This document shows positions 42,888-50,567 of a DNA stretch of 64,000 nt, piece after piece. The first letter of the stretch is position 1. Each line of letters begins with the position of its first letter. The notes under the pieces are model-generated. The model was given only the letters and a program-made list of their open reading frames with translations. It was not told the DNA's origin and made no database searches. Origin of the DNA: Brevibacterium epidermidis NBRC 14811 (GTDB lineage: Bacteria; Actinomycetota; Actinomycetes; Actinomycetales; Brevibacteriaceae); contig NZ_BCSJ01000001.1 in NCBI RefSeq assembly GCF_001570805.1, positions 62,001-126,000 of the forward strand, in the 5' to 3' direction. The position numbers and the translations under genes were made by a program.

Positions 42888-43713
42888 GGCGGCCTTCGTA
42901 TCGTGGGGCTGGCGGATCCCGTTCTGGGCCACGGCGCTGCTGGTGCCGATCGTCATGTACATCCAGCTCAGAGTCGAGGACTCCCCCGAGTTCAGACAGC
43001 TCGAGAACGAGGTGTCTGCAGCCAAGCCGAAGGTCGTGCAGGCACCGCTGTGGCAGGCCATCAGATCGCACTGGAAGACGATACTGCTGGCCGCGGGCAC
43101 ACTGTCGGGAACGAACTGCGTCTTCTACATCACGATCGCCGGAGCCCTGTCCTACGGCACAAGCTACCTGGGTATGGACTACGGGCAGATGCTCATCGCC
43201 GCCATGCTCTCCTGCGTGTTCGGCATCGCCACCATCCTCATCGGCGGCAGGCTCGCCGACCTGATCGGTCGCCGTCCGGTCATCATCATCGGTGGCGTCG
43301 GCCTGCTGGCGTGGGCGTTCCCCTATTTCGCCCTGATCAATACGACGGACATCGTCCTCTTCGCGGTCTCGATCAGCGTGGCCAGCGTGTTCCAGTCACT
43401 CATCTACGCCCCGATCGCCGCGTACTTCGGCGAATTGTTCGCCCCGCAGATCCGCTTCTCCGCGGTCTCTCTGGCCTATCAGCTCAGCGCGATCGTCGTG
43501 TCGGGCTCGACGCCCATCGTCATGACGTGGCTGATCGCGAAGATGGACGGATCAACGCTGGGGATCACGCTGTTCGTGTGTGCGATGGCCCTGATCACCG
43601 TCGTGTCAACGCTGGCACTGAAGGAGACGAGCCCGAAGTCCGTCAGGCAGTCTCCGACGGCCGTACCAGGTGAGCATCTTCGCGCGGAGGCCGTCGAGGT
43701 CCAGCCGGCATAG
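42748..43713 (+). pseudogene. MHS-family MFS transporter gene, 5' truncated by fusion junction
   Basis: From base 42748 the +1 shifted frame encodes the middle and C-terminal part of an MHS-type MFS transporter: GGLALLLSESAGPKHRAF, SGSFMQVGVPTGALLGNLAF, WGWRIPFWATALLVPIVMY, and GGRLADLIGRRPVIIIGG. The first about 120 residues, with the first loop and helices 1-3, are missing, and no start with a ribosome site precedes it. An internal ATG at 42813 could only give a partial protein. It is joined directly to the phosphotriesterase remnant, so a deletion removed the 3' end of one gene and the 5' end of the other. It resembles the intact family member at the left edge. Confidence 0.85.
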
Positions 43714-43736
43714 TCGGCCCAGTCCGCGTAGTCGGC

Positions 43737-44543
43737 TCAGCTCGCAGCGCCGCTGCCACGCAGCTTTGCCTGGTAGCGGCGCATCCCGCGGATCCACCGG
43801 TCGTAGTCGGAGCCTTTCATCCGGTACATGTCGAGGACTTCGGGGTGGGGCAGGATGAGGAAGGTCTCGGCTTCGACGGCGGCCATGACGGCCTTGGCGA
43901 CGTCCGCCGGCTCGAGAACGGTGCCGGCCTCGGATACGGCACGTTGGGCGGCGAGTTCCTCTGCGGTCAAGGAACTGGGGTCTTCTCCCCATAGGATCTT
44001 GGTGTTCACCCCCATCGGGGCGAGCACGGATACGCCCACTCCCTCGTCGCCGTAGGTCACCGACAGCCATTCGGCGAAGGCGAGCGCGGCGTGCTTGGTC
44101 ACCGAGTACCCGGCCTGGCCGATCTGCGTGAGCAGTCCCGCCGCCGAGGCGGTGGCCACGAAATATCCTTCCCCGCGGGTCTGCCACCGGGGTACGAGCC
44201 GTTCGGCGGCGCGGATGTGAGCCCGCAGGTTGACGTCGAGGATGCGGTCCCAGTCGTGTTCGCCGCCGATTCCGGGGGCTCCGGCAATCCCGGCATTGGC
44301 GAAGTAGAGATCGATGTCGCCGAGTTCGCGGCCCGCAGCGGCCAGCAGATCGTCCACCCCGGCCGCCGTGGAGACGTCCCCGGTCCAGTGCGGCTGGCCC
44401 AGTTGTGCCGCGGTGTCCGTGACCGCCTCGGCGAGGTCGGCAAGCAGCACCCGGGCCCCACGCTCATGCAGGGCCCTGGCCAGTGCCGCCCCGATTCCTG
44501 ATGCGGCCCCGGTGACGACGGCAGTGCGTCCCTCGATCTCCAT
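43737..44543 (-). CDS. Short-chain dehydrogenase/reductase
   Basis: SDR of 268 residues. The ATG at 44543 follows GAGAGGAAGAGGACT and begins MEIEGRTAVVTGAASGIGAA; a longer frame upstream lacks homology. It contains TGAASGIG near residue 11, DLYFANAGIAG (NAG) near residue 80, YSVTKHAALAFAEWL (YxxxK) near residue 150 and SVLAPMGVNTKI. The C-terminal region KGSDYDRWIRGMRRYQAKL fits a group of actinobacterial SDRs. It converges with the transporter remnant and is divergent from the acyl-CoA ligase gene across the second 22-bp palindrome. The substrate is unknown. Confidence 0.92.
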   Translation of the reverse strand: MEIEGRTAVVTGAASGIGAALARALHERGARVLLADLAEAVTDTAAQLGQPHWTGDVSTAAGVDDLLAAAGRELGDIDLYFANAGIAGAPGIGGEHDWDRILDVNLRAHIRAAERLVPRWQTRGEGYFVATASAAGLLTQIGQAGYSVTKHAALAFAEWLSVTYGDEGVGVSVLAPMGVNTKILWGEDPSSLTAEELAAQRAVSEAGTVLEPADVAKAVMAAVEAETFLILPHPEVLDMYRMKGSDYDRWIRGMRRYQAKLRGSGAAS

Positions 44544-44598
44544 AGTCCTCTTCCTCTCCGGCGCACCCCGTTGTGTCCGAAACGCGGCCGACCTATAG

Positions 44599-44620
44599 TT
44601 GAACCTGTACTCAGTTTCAA
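44599..44620. promoter_or_regulatory. 22-bp operator motif, copy 2
   Basis: TTGAACCTGTACTCAGTTTCAA is a palindrome with TTGAA/TTCAA and CTG/CAG arms around a 4-base centre. It lies between the divergent SDR and acyl-CoA ligase genes. Its reverse complement matches the site at 42312 (18 of 22). Confidence 0.75.
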
Positions 44621-44691
44621 GTATTTCAGCATCCGCGTGGTGCTGTCGAGCCCCACGCGGGCCCGTCCTCGTCGTGATCCGAAGGAGTTTC

Positions 44692-46239
44692 ATGGCCGCG
44701 AAGTCGCGCACATCGATCATCGATCTGCTCACCCCTTGGGCGGAGAAGGACCCGGAGTCTGTCGCAGCGGCCACGCCGCCGGGACCAGATCGGGTGACGC
44801 TGTCGAAGGTGCGCCTCCTCGGCGAAATCGGTGCCGCCCGTGACCGCTACCTCACTGCGGATGTCCGCCCCGGCGATCGGATCGTGCTCATTGCGCCCAG
44901 CTGTCCGGAGTTCCTCATCGAGTTCTTCGGTGCGCACGCTGCCGGGCTGGTGGTCGTCGCCGTCAATCCGCTCTCGACGGTCAGGGAGCTCGACTACATC
45001 CTCACCGATTCCGAAGCCCGCGTACTCGTGGCTCATCCAGCCTCGGCCGAGGCGGGGAAGGCTGCGGCCGCACAGCATGACGTCGAGTTCCGCACCCTGC
45101 CCGTCGTCGGCGATGAGGGCCCCCGCGCCGAGGTGGGTGCTGAGTCCGATGTCACCGTCGATCGTGCCGATTTCGCGTGGGACGACGTCGCCGCACTCCT
45201 CTACACGTCGGGCACGACGGGCAAGCCGAAGGGGACGATGCTGACCTTGGGAAATTTCATCTCGGCGACCGATATCGTCCGGGAGATGATCGAAGCCACG
45301 CCCGCCGACCGGTCCGCGACCGGCCTGCCGCTCTTCCACGTGTTCGGTCTGGCGGCCGTCACCCTGCCGGCGATGAGTGCCGGTGCGCCGGTGACCCTTT
45401 TCCCCCGCTGGGATCCGCAGATCTTCATCGATTCGCTCGCCGAGGATGAGACGACCATCGTCTCCGGCGTACCGACGATGTGGATGTCGGTGCTGGCGAA
45501 GGCGCCCGAGGGCGAAGCACCGGACCTGCGCATCATCAGCTCGGGTGGCGCCTCGATCGCCGCCGAGGTGGTCCGTCGGGTCGAAGATCGCTTCACGGCG
45601 CCGCTGGCGGAGGGCTACGGGCTCACGGAGACGTCCGGACTGGGCACATTCAATCCGCTGCACGGGACGCGGAAGCCCACGAGCGTCGGCCCGGCGGTGC
45701 CCGGATTCGAGGTCAAGACCGTCGACCCCGCCAGCGGCGAAGAGCTGCCTGCCGGCGAGGTGGGTGAGGTGCTGCTGCGTGGGCCCGCAGTCATGGCCGG
45801 CTACTGGAAGAAACCCGAAGCCACCGCCGAGGTCCTCGATGCCGAGGGCTGGTTCCGCACGGGCGACCTCGGCCGGGTGGATGAGGACGGGTATCTCTTC
45901 ATCGTCGACCGCATCAAGGACCTCATCATCCATGGCGGATACAACGTCTACCCGCGCGAGGTCGAGGAGGTCATCTATGAGATCCCAGAGGTCGATCAGG
46001 TCAGCGTCGTGGGCACTCCGGATGAGAAGTATGGTCAGCAGGTGACCGCTGTCATCGCCCGCACTCCAGGTTCCGACCTCGGCGCAGATGAGGTCGAGCG
46101 GTTCTGTCGGGAGAATCTCGCCGCCTATAAGATCCCGCGGATCATCGAGTTCCTCGACGAACTTCCCAAAGGACCCAGCGGCAAGATCCTCAAACGCGAG
46201 ATCGCGCGCATGTTCACCCCGAGCACCGAGGCACGCTGA
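44692..46239 (+). CDS. Acyl-CoA synthetase (AMP-forming)
   Basis: ATP-dependent acid:CoA ligase of the ANL family, 515 residues. The ATG at 44692 follows CGAAGGAGTTTC. The P-loop motif is LLYTSGTTGKPKGTMLT near residue 165, followed by GYGLTETSG, FRTGDLGRVDEDGYLFIVDR and DLIIHGGYNVYPREVEEVI, ending with PKGPSGKILKREI, in which the Lys is the catalytic residue. It activates a carboxylic acid for the dehydrogenase, hydratase and SDR steps encoded upstream. It is the only plus-strand gene of the cluster besides the fused remnants, controlled from the shared palindrome region. The acid chain length is undetermined. Confidence 0.95.
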   Translation: MAAKSRTSIIDLLTPWAEKDPESVAAATPPGPDRVTLSKVRLLGEIGAARDRYLTADVRPGDRIVLIAPSCPEFLIEFFGAHAAGLVVVAVNPLSTVRELDYILTDSEARVLVAHPASAEAGKAAAAQHDVEFRTLPVVGDEGPRAEVGAESDVTVDRADFAWDDVAALLYTSGTTGKPKGTMLTLGNFISATDIVREMIEATPADRSATGLPLFHVFGLAAVTLPAMSAGAPVTLFPRWDPQIFIDSLAEDETTIVSGVPTMWMSVLAKAPEGEAPDLRIISSGGASIAAEVVRRVEDRFTAPLAEGYGLTETSGLGTFNPLHGTRKPTSVGPAVPGFEVKTVDPASGEELPAGEVGEVLLRGPAVMAGYWKKPEATAEVLDAEGWFRTGDLGRVDEDGYLFIVDRIKDLIIHGGYNVYPREVEEVIYEIPEVDQVSVVGTPDEKYGQQVTAVIARTPGSDLGADEVERFCRENLAAYKIPRIIEFLDELPKGPSGKILKREIARMFTPSTEAR

Positions 46240-46373
46240 GACAGGCGGGCATCATCGTCGGCAGGCGGTTGCGGGCGGAACGGTTCGCATTCGAACGCCG
46301 GCAAGGCCGATGGAAGAATCACAGCAACTTCCCCCTATAGCCCGAAATGCCGCCATCAGATCAGCGCGGCTTC

Positions 46374-46568
46374 TCACCCGTCTTCATCATCAACCTCTAC
46401 AACGATGGATTGATCGGCAACATCGCCCACATCCGCCTCGCGGATTGCTCCCCAGCGAGGCTCAGCCCCTTCGTAACCGTCGTCGATATGCGTTGCGGCG
46501 TCGACGAGCTGTTCGTTCCAATCCGGCCCGGGCACTTCAACGCCGGGGCGGACACTGTCTGCCATCAT
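46374..46568 (-). CDS. Small acidic hypothetical protein (64 aa)
   Basis: Small, strongly acidic protein starting at an ATG that overlaps the MerR-like stop by 4 bases. It has good third-position G/C and ends in VEVDDEDG. The sequence includes WNEQLVDAATHIDDGYEGAE and no recognisable motif, signal or membrane segment. Coupling to the MerR-type gene supports a real gene. Function unknown; a stress-related role is only suggested by the neighbouring Hsp20. Confidence 0.55.
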   Translation of the reverse strand: MMADSVRPGVEVPGPDWNEQLVDAATHIDDGYEGAEPRWGAIREADVGDVADQSIVVEVDDEDG

Positions 46569-46846
46569 TGCATCCTCCTCAATTCGTACCGAAGCGAGGT
46601 GTTCTCATCCTGGAGATCGAGAATGATTCCGATGCTAGCGAGATTCGCGCCAACGTCAACCAGTTCGCGCACACGCCGCAGACGAGCAATATCCGCGCGA
46701 CTGAACCGTCGCGTCCCACCTTCACTCCGAGCAGGAGTCACCAGCCCACGAGCCTCGTATTGCCGCAACGACCGCACACCAACACCGGTCAACTCCGCAA
46801 CATGCGAAATCGAGAACAAGCGCCCACCAGACGCCGCACTCGTCAT
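46565..46846 (-). CDS. MerR-family regulator, HspR-like
   Basis: Small MerR-type regulator of 93 residues from the ATG at 46846 (GGGAG eight bases before); an in-frame TTG 15 bases upstream is weaker. The winged helix LFSISHVAELTGVGVRSLRQ, YEARGLVTPARSEGGTRRFS and ADIARLRRVRELVD are typical of HspR/MerR, followed by a short helix (IGIILDLQDENTSLRYELRR) as a dimer coil. No Cys metal ligands are present. It is divergent from hsp20 and adjacent to the palindrome at 46920-46944. It probably represses hsp20, as HspR does for heat-shock genes. The ligand, if any, is unknown. Confidence 0.85.
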   Translation of the reverse strand: MTSAASGGRLFSISHVAELTGVGVRSLRQYEARGLVTPARSEGGTRRFSRADIARLRRVRELVDVGANLASIGIILDLQDENTSLRYELRRMQ

Positions 46847-46880
46847 CTCCTCATCTCCCAAAATTCTTCCTAACTGAGTA

Positions 46881-46944
46881 TTGACATTCGCATTCGGATC
46901 GACTACATAATATGTCCATCAGATGATGTAGATCATATCATCTG
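46881..46944 (+). promoter_or_regulatory. hsp20 promoter and MerR-type operator
   Basis: TTGACA (46881-46886), 17 bases, TACATA (46904-46909) form a good promoter for hsp20. Just downstream lies CAGATGAT-(9)-ATCATCTG (46920-46944), a perfect 8-bp inverted repeat. Its place near +1 fits a repressor site, probably for the divergent MerR protein. Confidence 0.7.
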
Positions 46945-46979
46945 CACGAATCCGCCATCTAGCAAAGGAGGTTTCACCA

Positions 46980-47414
46980 ATGATCATGATGCGCACTGAC
47001 CCATTCCGAGAAGTCGAACGCCTGAGCAGAGAAATCTTCGGAGCCACCGGCACAACGGCCCGACCGGTGATGATGCCCATGGACGCCTGGCGCGACGGCG
47101 ATACTTTCCGCGTCGAACTCGACCTGCCAGGAATTGATCCTGACAACATCGACCTCGACGTGGAGAACAACGTCGTCACCGTCAAAGCTGAACGGCCCGC
47201 CCCCGACCACGGGGAGTCTTCGGTCGCGGCAGAGCGGCCCCGCGGGACCTTCAGCCGTCAGCTCGTCCTCGGCGACAACCTCGACACCAGCAACATCACG
47301 GCGAACTACGACGCCGGTGTGCTCACACTCAGCATCCCGGTCGCGGAATCAGCGAAACCCCGCAAGATCGCTATCAACTCAGGCTCTGCTGAACCGGCAG
47401 CCATCAGCGCCTGA
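46980..47414 (+). CDS. Hsp20/alpha-crystallin family small heat shock protein
   Basis: ATP-independent cytoplasmic chaperone of 144 residues. The start follows AAAGGAGGTTTCACCA, a near-perfect ribosome site. The alpha-crystallin domain spans about residues 35-125: [33 protein letters not shown], and the [11 protein letters not shown] motif, ending with the KPRKIAI I-x-I tail. The N-terminal region ([15 protein letters not shown]) is standard for actinobacterial Hsp18. It has its own promoter, with a palindrome, and is divergent from the MerR-type gene, so heat or stress induction is expected. Confidence 0.95.
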   Translation: MIMMRTDPFREVERLSREIFGATGTTARPVMMPMDAWRDGDTFRVELDLPGIDPDNIDLDVENNVVTVKAERPAPDHGESSVAAERPRGTFSRQLVLGDNLDTSNITANYDAGVLTLSIPVAESAKPRKIAINSGSAEPAAISA

Positions 47415-48050
47415 CCACAACTGGTGGTGTGTTGCCATGCAGACGTGTGCACCAGACGTCCAGCTGGGTATCGATGCTGCGTTCTGGGCGATCGTTTTCA
47501 GCGACCGCGAACTGCGGGACCTCGACACAAGTCACCACACAGGTGATGGACCGCAGGCCGTGAGTCACTGCAGGTGCCGGGTCGTCAGGCACTCCGAATC
47601 GTGGCAGCTGTTCCGGTCGCCCGGCCTCTCAGCAGCCCAGGTTATCGCCCACCGAATCCTCGCTTGTCAGCGTTCTCCTCCCCGGCTCAAAGGCGCTGAC
47701 TTCATCGTTGAAAGGAGGTGAGACGTTTCCGCACCCAGGTTGAGCTATGCAGCCGTGTGGTCGCGTCCGCAAGTCTTTCTACCAGTGTGCTCGACGCAAG
47801 ATGCGCGGCAGTGACGTCACAATGACGATGAAATGATGCGGGCCCGTCCACGGCTTCCCCTTCTGGCCCCGGGGCATCCCCGGGGCCAGACCATGTTCGG
47901 TTGAGATGAGAGATGAGGAGACCGTGTTGGTTAGCTTCTTGGAGAAACTGTTGATTGTCTGGCCCAGGCATGCTCGAGCACTGATTGGCAAAGCGATATC
48001 ATCCCGCTATCGATCCTCGGCCGGCCAGCGGCCTGTGTCGCTTGACCGCC
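47415..48050. other. Accessory intergenic region without a supported gene
   Basis: About 640 bases. An open frame from an ATG at 47436 to a TGA at 47721 gives a Cys/Arg/Ser-rich peptide with no family match, and a strong AAAGGAGGTGA sequence lies at its end (47711-47721) without a well-placed start after it. A stable GC-rich hairpin lies at 47862-47890. After it a short frame with a good ribosome site (GAGGAGACC, GTG at 47924, stop 48064, 46 residues) could be a small gene. Composition is less G/C-biased than in core genes. Confidence 0.45.
47862..47890. terminator. Strong GC hairpin
   Basis: TCTGGCCCCGGGG-CAT-CCCCGGGGCCAGA is a perfect 13-bp stem with a 3-base loop. It could end transcription from hsp20 or serve a small RNA. 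There is no T tract. Confidence 0.55.
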
Positions 48051-48064
48051 TCAGGACTCCTTAA
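47924..48064 (+). CDS. Possible small protein (46 aa)
   Basis: A GTG at 47924 follows GATGAGGAGACC, a good ribosome site. The product has a hydrophobic N-terminus (LVSFLEKLLIVWPRHARALI) and a basic C-terminus. No family is recognised and it overlaps the end of the convergent hypothetical gene by 14 bases. A chance frame cannot be excluded. Confidence 0.25.
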   Translation: MLVSFLEKLLIVWPRHARALIGKAISSRYRSSAGQRPVSLDRLRTP

Positions 48065-48530
48065 GCAACGCCTTGACCAGTTCGCGGGGAGTATTTTCGT
48101 CGACGTCTATGCCGACAGTGTCGCGGAGGTACGCCCGGACGCGTTCGACGCTCTCATCGCTTCCGAGTCTGCTTCGTTGCCATCGTGCACCATCGACGAA
48201 TGCTTCCCGTTTGTGCTCGCGCAACGCCGAAAGCGAATAGGAGTGTCCCAGGACATCAAACTCGGGATCGGGATGAACCTGTTTCGCGGTCTCTATCGCT
48301 GTCTGTTCCCAACGCAACTTCTCATCACCTAGCTTCGGTCCAACGGTGTCGTGATTGATGTCAGTGTTATATACCGAAAAGGCTCTCGGCTCCAATGCCT
48401 GTGCGTCGGCAATGCCAGTTGATGAGCATCCCGTCGCAGAGCCGTCAGCCTGGTGAGCGTCTGTGATCGAAGTCCGTCCGCCCCGAGCCGGGCGGACGAG
48501 ACGGCCGGTCGGGTCGCTGGAGGTGATCAT
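48051..48530 (-). CDS. Hypothetical protein (159 aa)
   Basis: I do not recognise this protein. The ATG at 48530 follows GGAGGGCGCC; a longer upstream frame is possible but has no ribosome site. The product is hydrophilic with no signal or membrane segment. The C-terminal half is charged and helical (WEQTAIETAKQVHPDPEFDV, ARWQRSRLGSDESVERVRAY) and ends in TPRELVKALLKES. The N-terminal 60 residues are low-complexity, so only the second half may be a folded domain. It is divergent from the diacylglycerol-kinase-like gene. Base composition is less G/C-rich than in core genes, which fits an accessory origin. Confidence 0.5.
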   Translation of the reverse strand: MITSSDPTGRLVRPARGGRTSITDAHQADGSATGCSSTGIADAQALEPRAFSVYNTDINHDTVGPKLGDEKLRWEQTAIETAKQVHPDPEFDVLGHSYSLSALREHKREAFVDGARWQRSRLGSDESVERVRAYLRDTVGIDVDENTPRELVKALLKES

Positions 48531-48688
48531 GGCGCCCTCCATCCTTGGAAGTAGCTGGAGGTTGGGCTGGATCAGAGCGGGCTGCCTGCCTGACGTGGTC
48601 ACGACTGCGCTAGCCTGTGAACAGGCCGACGGCTGAAGCCGATGCCCAAGCAACACCACCCGCAGCATCGTCTAAGAGAGGTCCCGAA

Positions 48689-49621
48689 ATGAATGCCAAT
48701 CATGTCGGCATTGTGTGGAATCCGTCCAAGACCGAGAAGGCAGACCTTGAGGCCGCGCTCCCGACACAAACTGGCGTCGATATCACGTGGCACGAAACTG
48801 AGGAAGACGATCCCGGCAAATCAGCGACGCAGGCCGCGCTCGATGCCGGTGCTGAAGTGATCATCGCGGCAGGAGGGGACGGGACAGTCCGTGCGATCGC
48901 TGGTCACCTCGCGGAGATCGGCTCCTCTGCCGAGCTCGGCATCGTTCCGCTGGGGACCGGGAACCTCCTAGCCCGCAATCTCGACGTTCCGCTCAACAGC
49001 TTGGGCGAGGCAATGGATCGCGCCTTCAACGGCACAGCACGCGAAATCGACATGGGCTGGGTGGAGGTCACCCTTCCCCAGGGCATGAATCGTGAGCCTT
49101 TCGTCGTCATGGCCGGGTTCGGAATAGATGCCCACATGATCACAGAGACCAACGATGACCTTAAGGACAAGGCAGGATGGCTGGCCTATGTTGAGTCGCT
49201 TGGGCGTGCCGTCTCTGCCAGCGATGTCATGGAGATCAACCTGTCACGCGGAGGTGAACCGATCGGGCACGAGTCGGCGCATACGCTCATCGTCGGCAAT
49301 TGCGGCACGTTGCAGGGTGGTATCACTCTCCTTCCCGATGCCGATCCCACCGATGGTGAACTGGATGTCCTTATCCTCAAGGCAGAGGGTGTCGCCGGTT
49401 GGCTCGACACGATGAAGAACATGGTGTGGGATAACGGTCTGCGGAAGATGATGGCGAAGGACGAGTCTGCGCAGAGCAGTGAGAGCGCGATACATCAGCG
49501 GATTTCTTCATTGACGATTGAGCTTGAGCAGCCGCGCATCGTCGAAGTTGACGGTGACGAAGTCGGTGAAACTAACCGGATCGATGTGACGATCAAGCCC
49601 GCGGCGCTGCGAGTGCGCTAG
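48689..49621 (+). CDS. Diacylglycerol kinase family lipid kinase
   Basis: Cytoplasmic or membrane-associated lipid kinase of the DAGK catalytic family (YegS/LCB5/DgkB), 310 residues. The ATG follows AAGAGAGGTCCCGAA. The N-terminal HVGIVWNPSKTEKADLEAAL strand, the nucleotide motif IIAAGGDGTVRAIAGHL near residue 60 and GIVPLGTGNLLARNL near residue 90 are clear; the C-terminal part (FVVMAGFGIDAHMI, PRIVEVDGDEVGETNRID) fits the beta-sandwich lid. It would phosphorylate a lipid or sphingosine-like substrate. An N-terminally truncated DUF3500 gene follows directly after it. Confidence 0.93.
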   Translation: MNANHVGIVWNPSKTEKADLEAALPTQTGVDITWHETEEDDPGKSATQAALDAGAEVIIAAGGDGTVRAIAGHLAEIGSSAELGIVPLGTGNLLARNLDVPLNSLGEAMDRAFNGTAREIDMGWVEVTLPQGMNREPFVVMAGFGIDAHMITETNDDLKDKAGWLAYVESLGRAVSASDVMEINLSRGGEPIGHESAHTLIVGNCGTLQGGITLLPDADPTDGELDVLILKAEGVAGWLDTMKNMVWDNGLRKMMAKDESAQSSESAIHQRISSLTIELEQPRIVEVDGDEVGETNRIDVTIKPAALRVR

Positions 49622-49647
49622 TCCGGCAGAGACTACAGGGCACCGCG

Positions 49648-50496
49648 TTGGACCTCGTCCGGGCGAGTTTGAGCAAGGAGGGCTTCGAACTCACCCACTC
49701 GATGATGCTCATCAACGGATTCCTCGGCGAGGTCGTGGGTCTGGAGAACGTCCTCGGGGAGTTCTCATACAACTTCGCCGTCTACGGCACTCCCGATGTC
49801 AGGGCCCCCTGGGGATGGCAGCTCTATGGACATCATTGCGCCGTCAACTGCCTCGTCGTCGAGGGACGGATGACGATAGCCCCGGTGTTTCACGGCGCTG
49901 AGCCAAACGAAATCGACGCGGGGCCGCACGCGGGCCTGCGATCCTTCGACGATCGCGTCGACGCCGGCACCGACCTCATCGCGTGCATGAGCGAGAATCA
50001 GCGCGCCGAGGCGGTCATCTACGACGAGATCGTCGATCCTGCGATGCCCGAAGGGCGAATCCATCCCGGCGATGAGCGCCATCTGGCCGGGGCGTTCCAA
50101 GACAACCGGGTCATCCCCTACGAGGGGGTACAGGTGGCCACGCTGGATGCTCGGGCACAGGAAGCGGTCGTCGACCTCGTCGCGACCTTCCTCAACATCC
50201 TGCCCGAGGGGCCGCGTCGCGCGAAGGTGCGCGAAGTCAGGGAACATCTGAACGAGTCGTATTTCAGTTGGATCGGTGGGACCGAGCCGGGAGATGTGTT
50301 CTACTACCGGTTCCAGTCGCCGGTGATCCTTATCGAACTCGACCACCACTGCGGAGTGTTTCTCGACTACGACGTCCCCCAGCGTTTCCATGTGCATACG
50401 CTCATGCGCGTGCCCAACGGCAATGACTACGGCCGTGCCTGGGTCCGCCAGTGGCAGCGTCGAACTGACGGTCGAGTCGAAAGCGACACCCGATGA
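49648..50496 (+). pseudogene. N-terminally truncated DUF3500 family gene
   Basis: The frame encodes most of a DUF3500 protein: LVRASLSKEGFELTHSMMLI, NFAVYGTPDVRAPWGWQLYG, HHCAVNCLVVEGRMTIAPVF and FDDRVDAGTDLIACMSENQR. The homology ends with FLDYDVPQRFHVHTLMRVPN, then GNDYGRAWV, and the normal C-terminus is present. The first about 80-100 residues of the family are missing: homology begins 15-25 bases after the stop of the diacylglycerol-kinase gene. Only a TTG at 49648 could serve as start, without a good ribosome site. A deletion or insertion junction is therefore likely. It may still be translated by coupling. DUF3500 has no established function. Confidence 0.7.
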
Positions 50497-50567
50497 GCAC
50501 AATCTGAGGGTGTAGTCGGGATCGTAAGCTGGCTCCAGGGCCCGGACCGAAAGGAGTATCGCCAACA

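Noticed and set aside
44626..45933. 435-codon minus-strand open frame
   Set aside because: Antisense to the acyl-CoA ligase; composition typical of a shadow.
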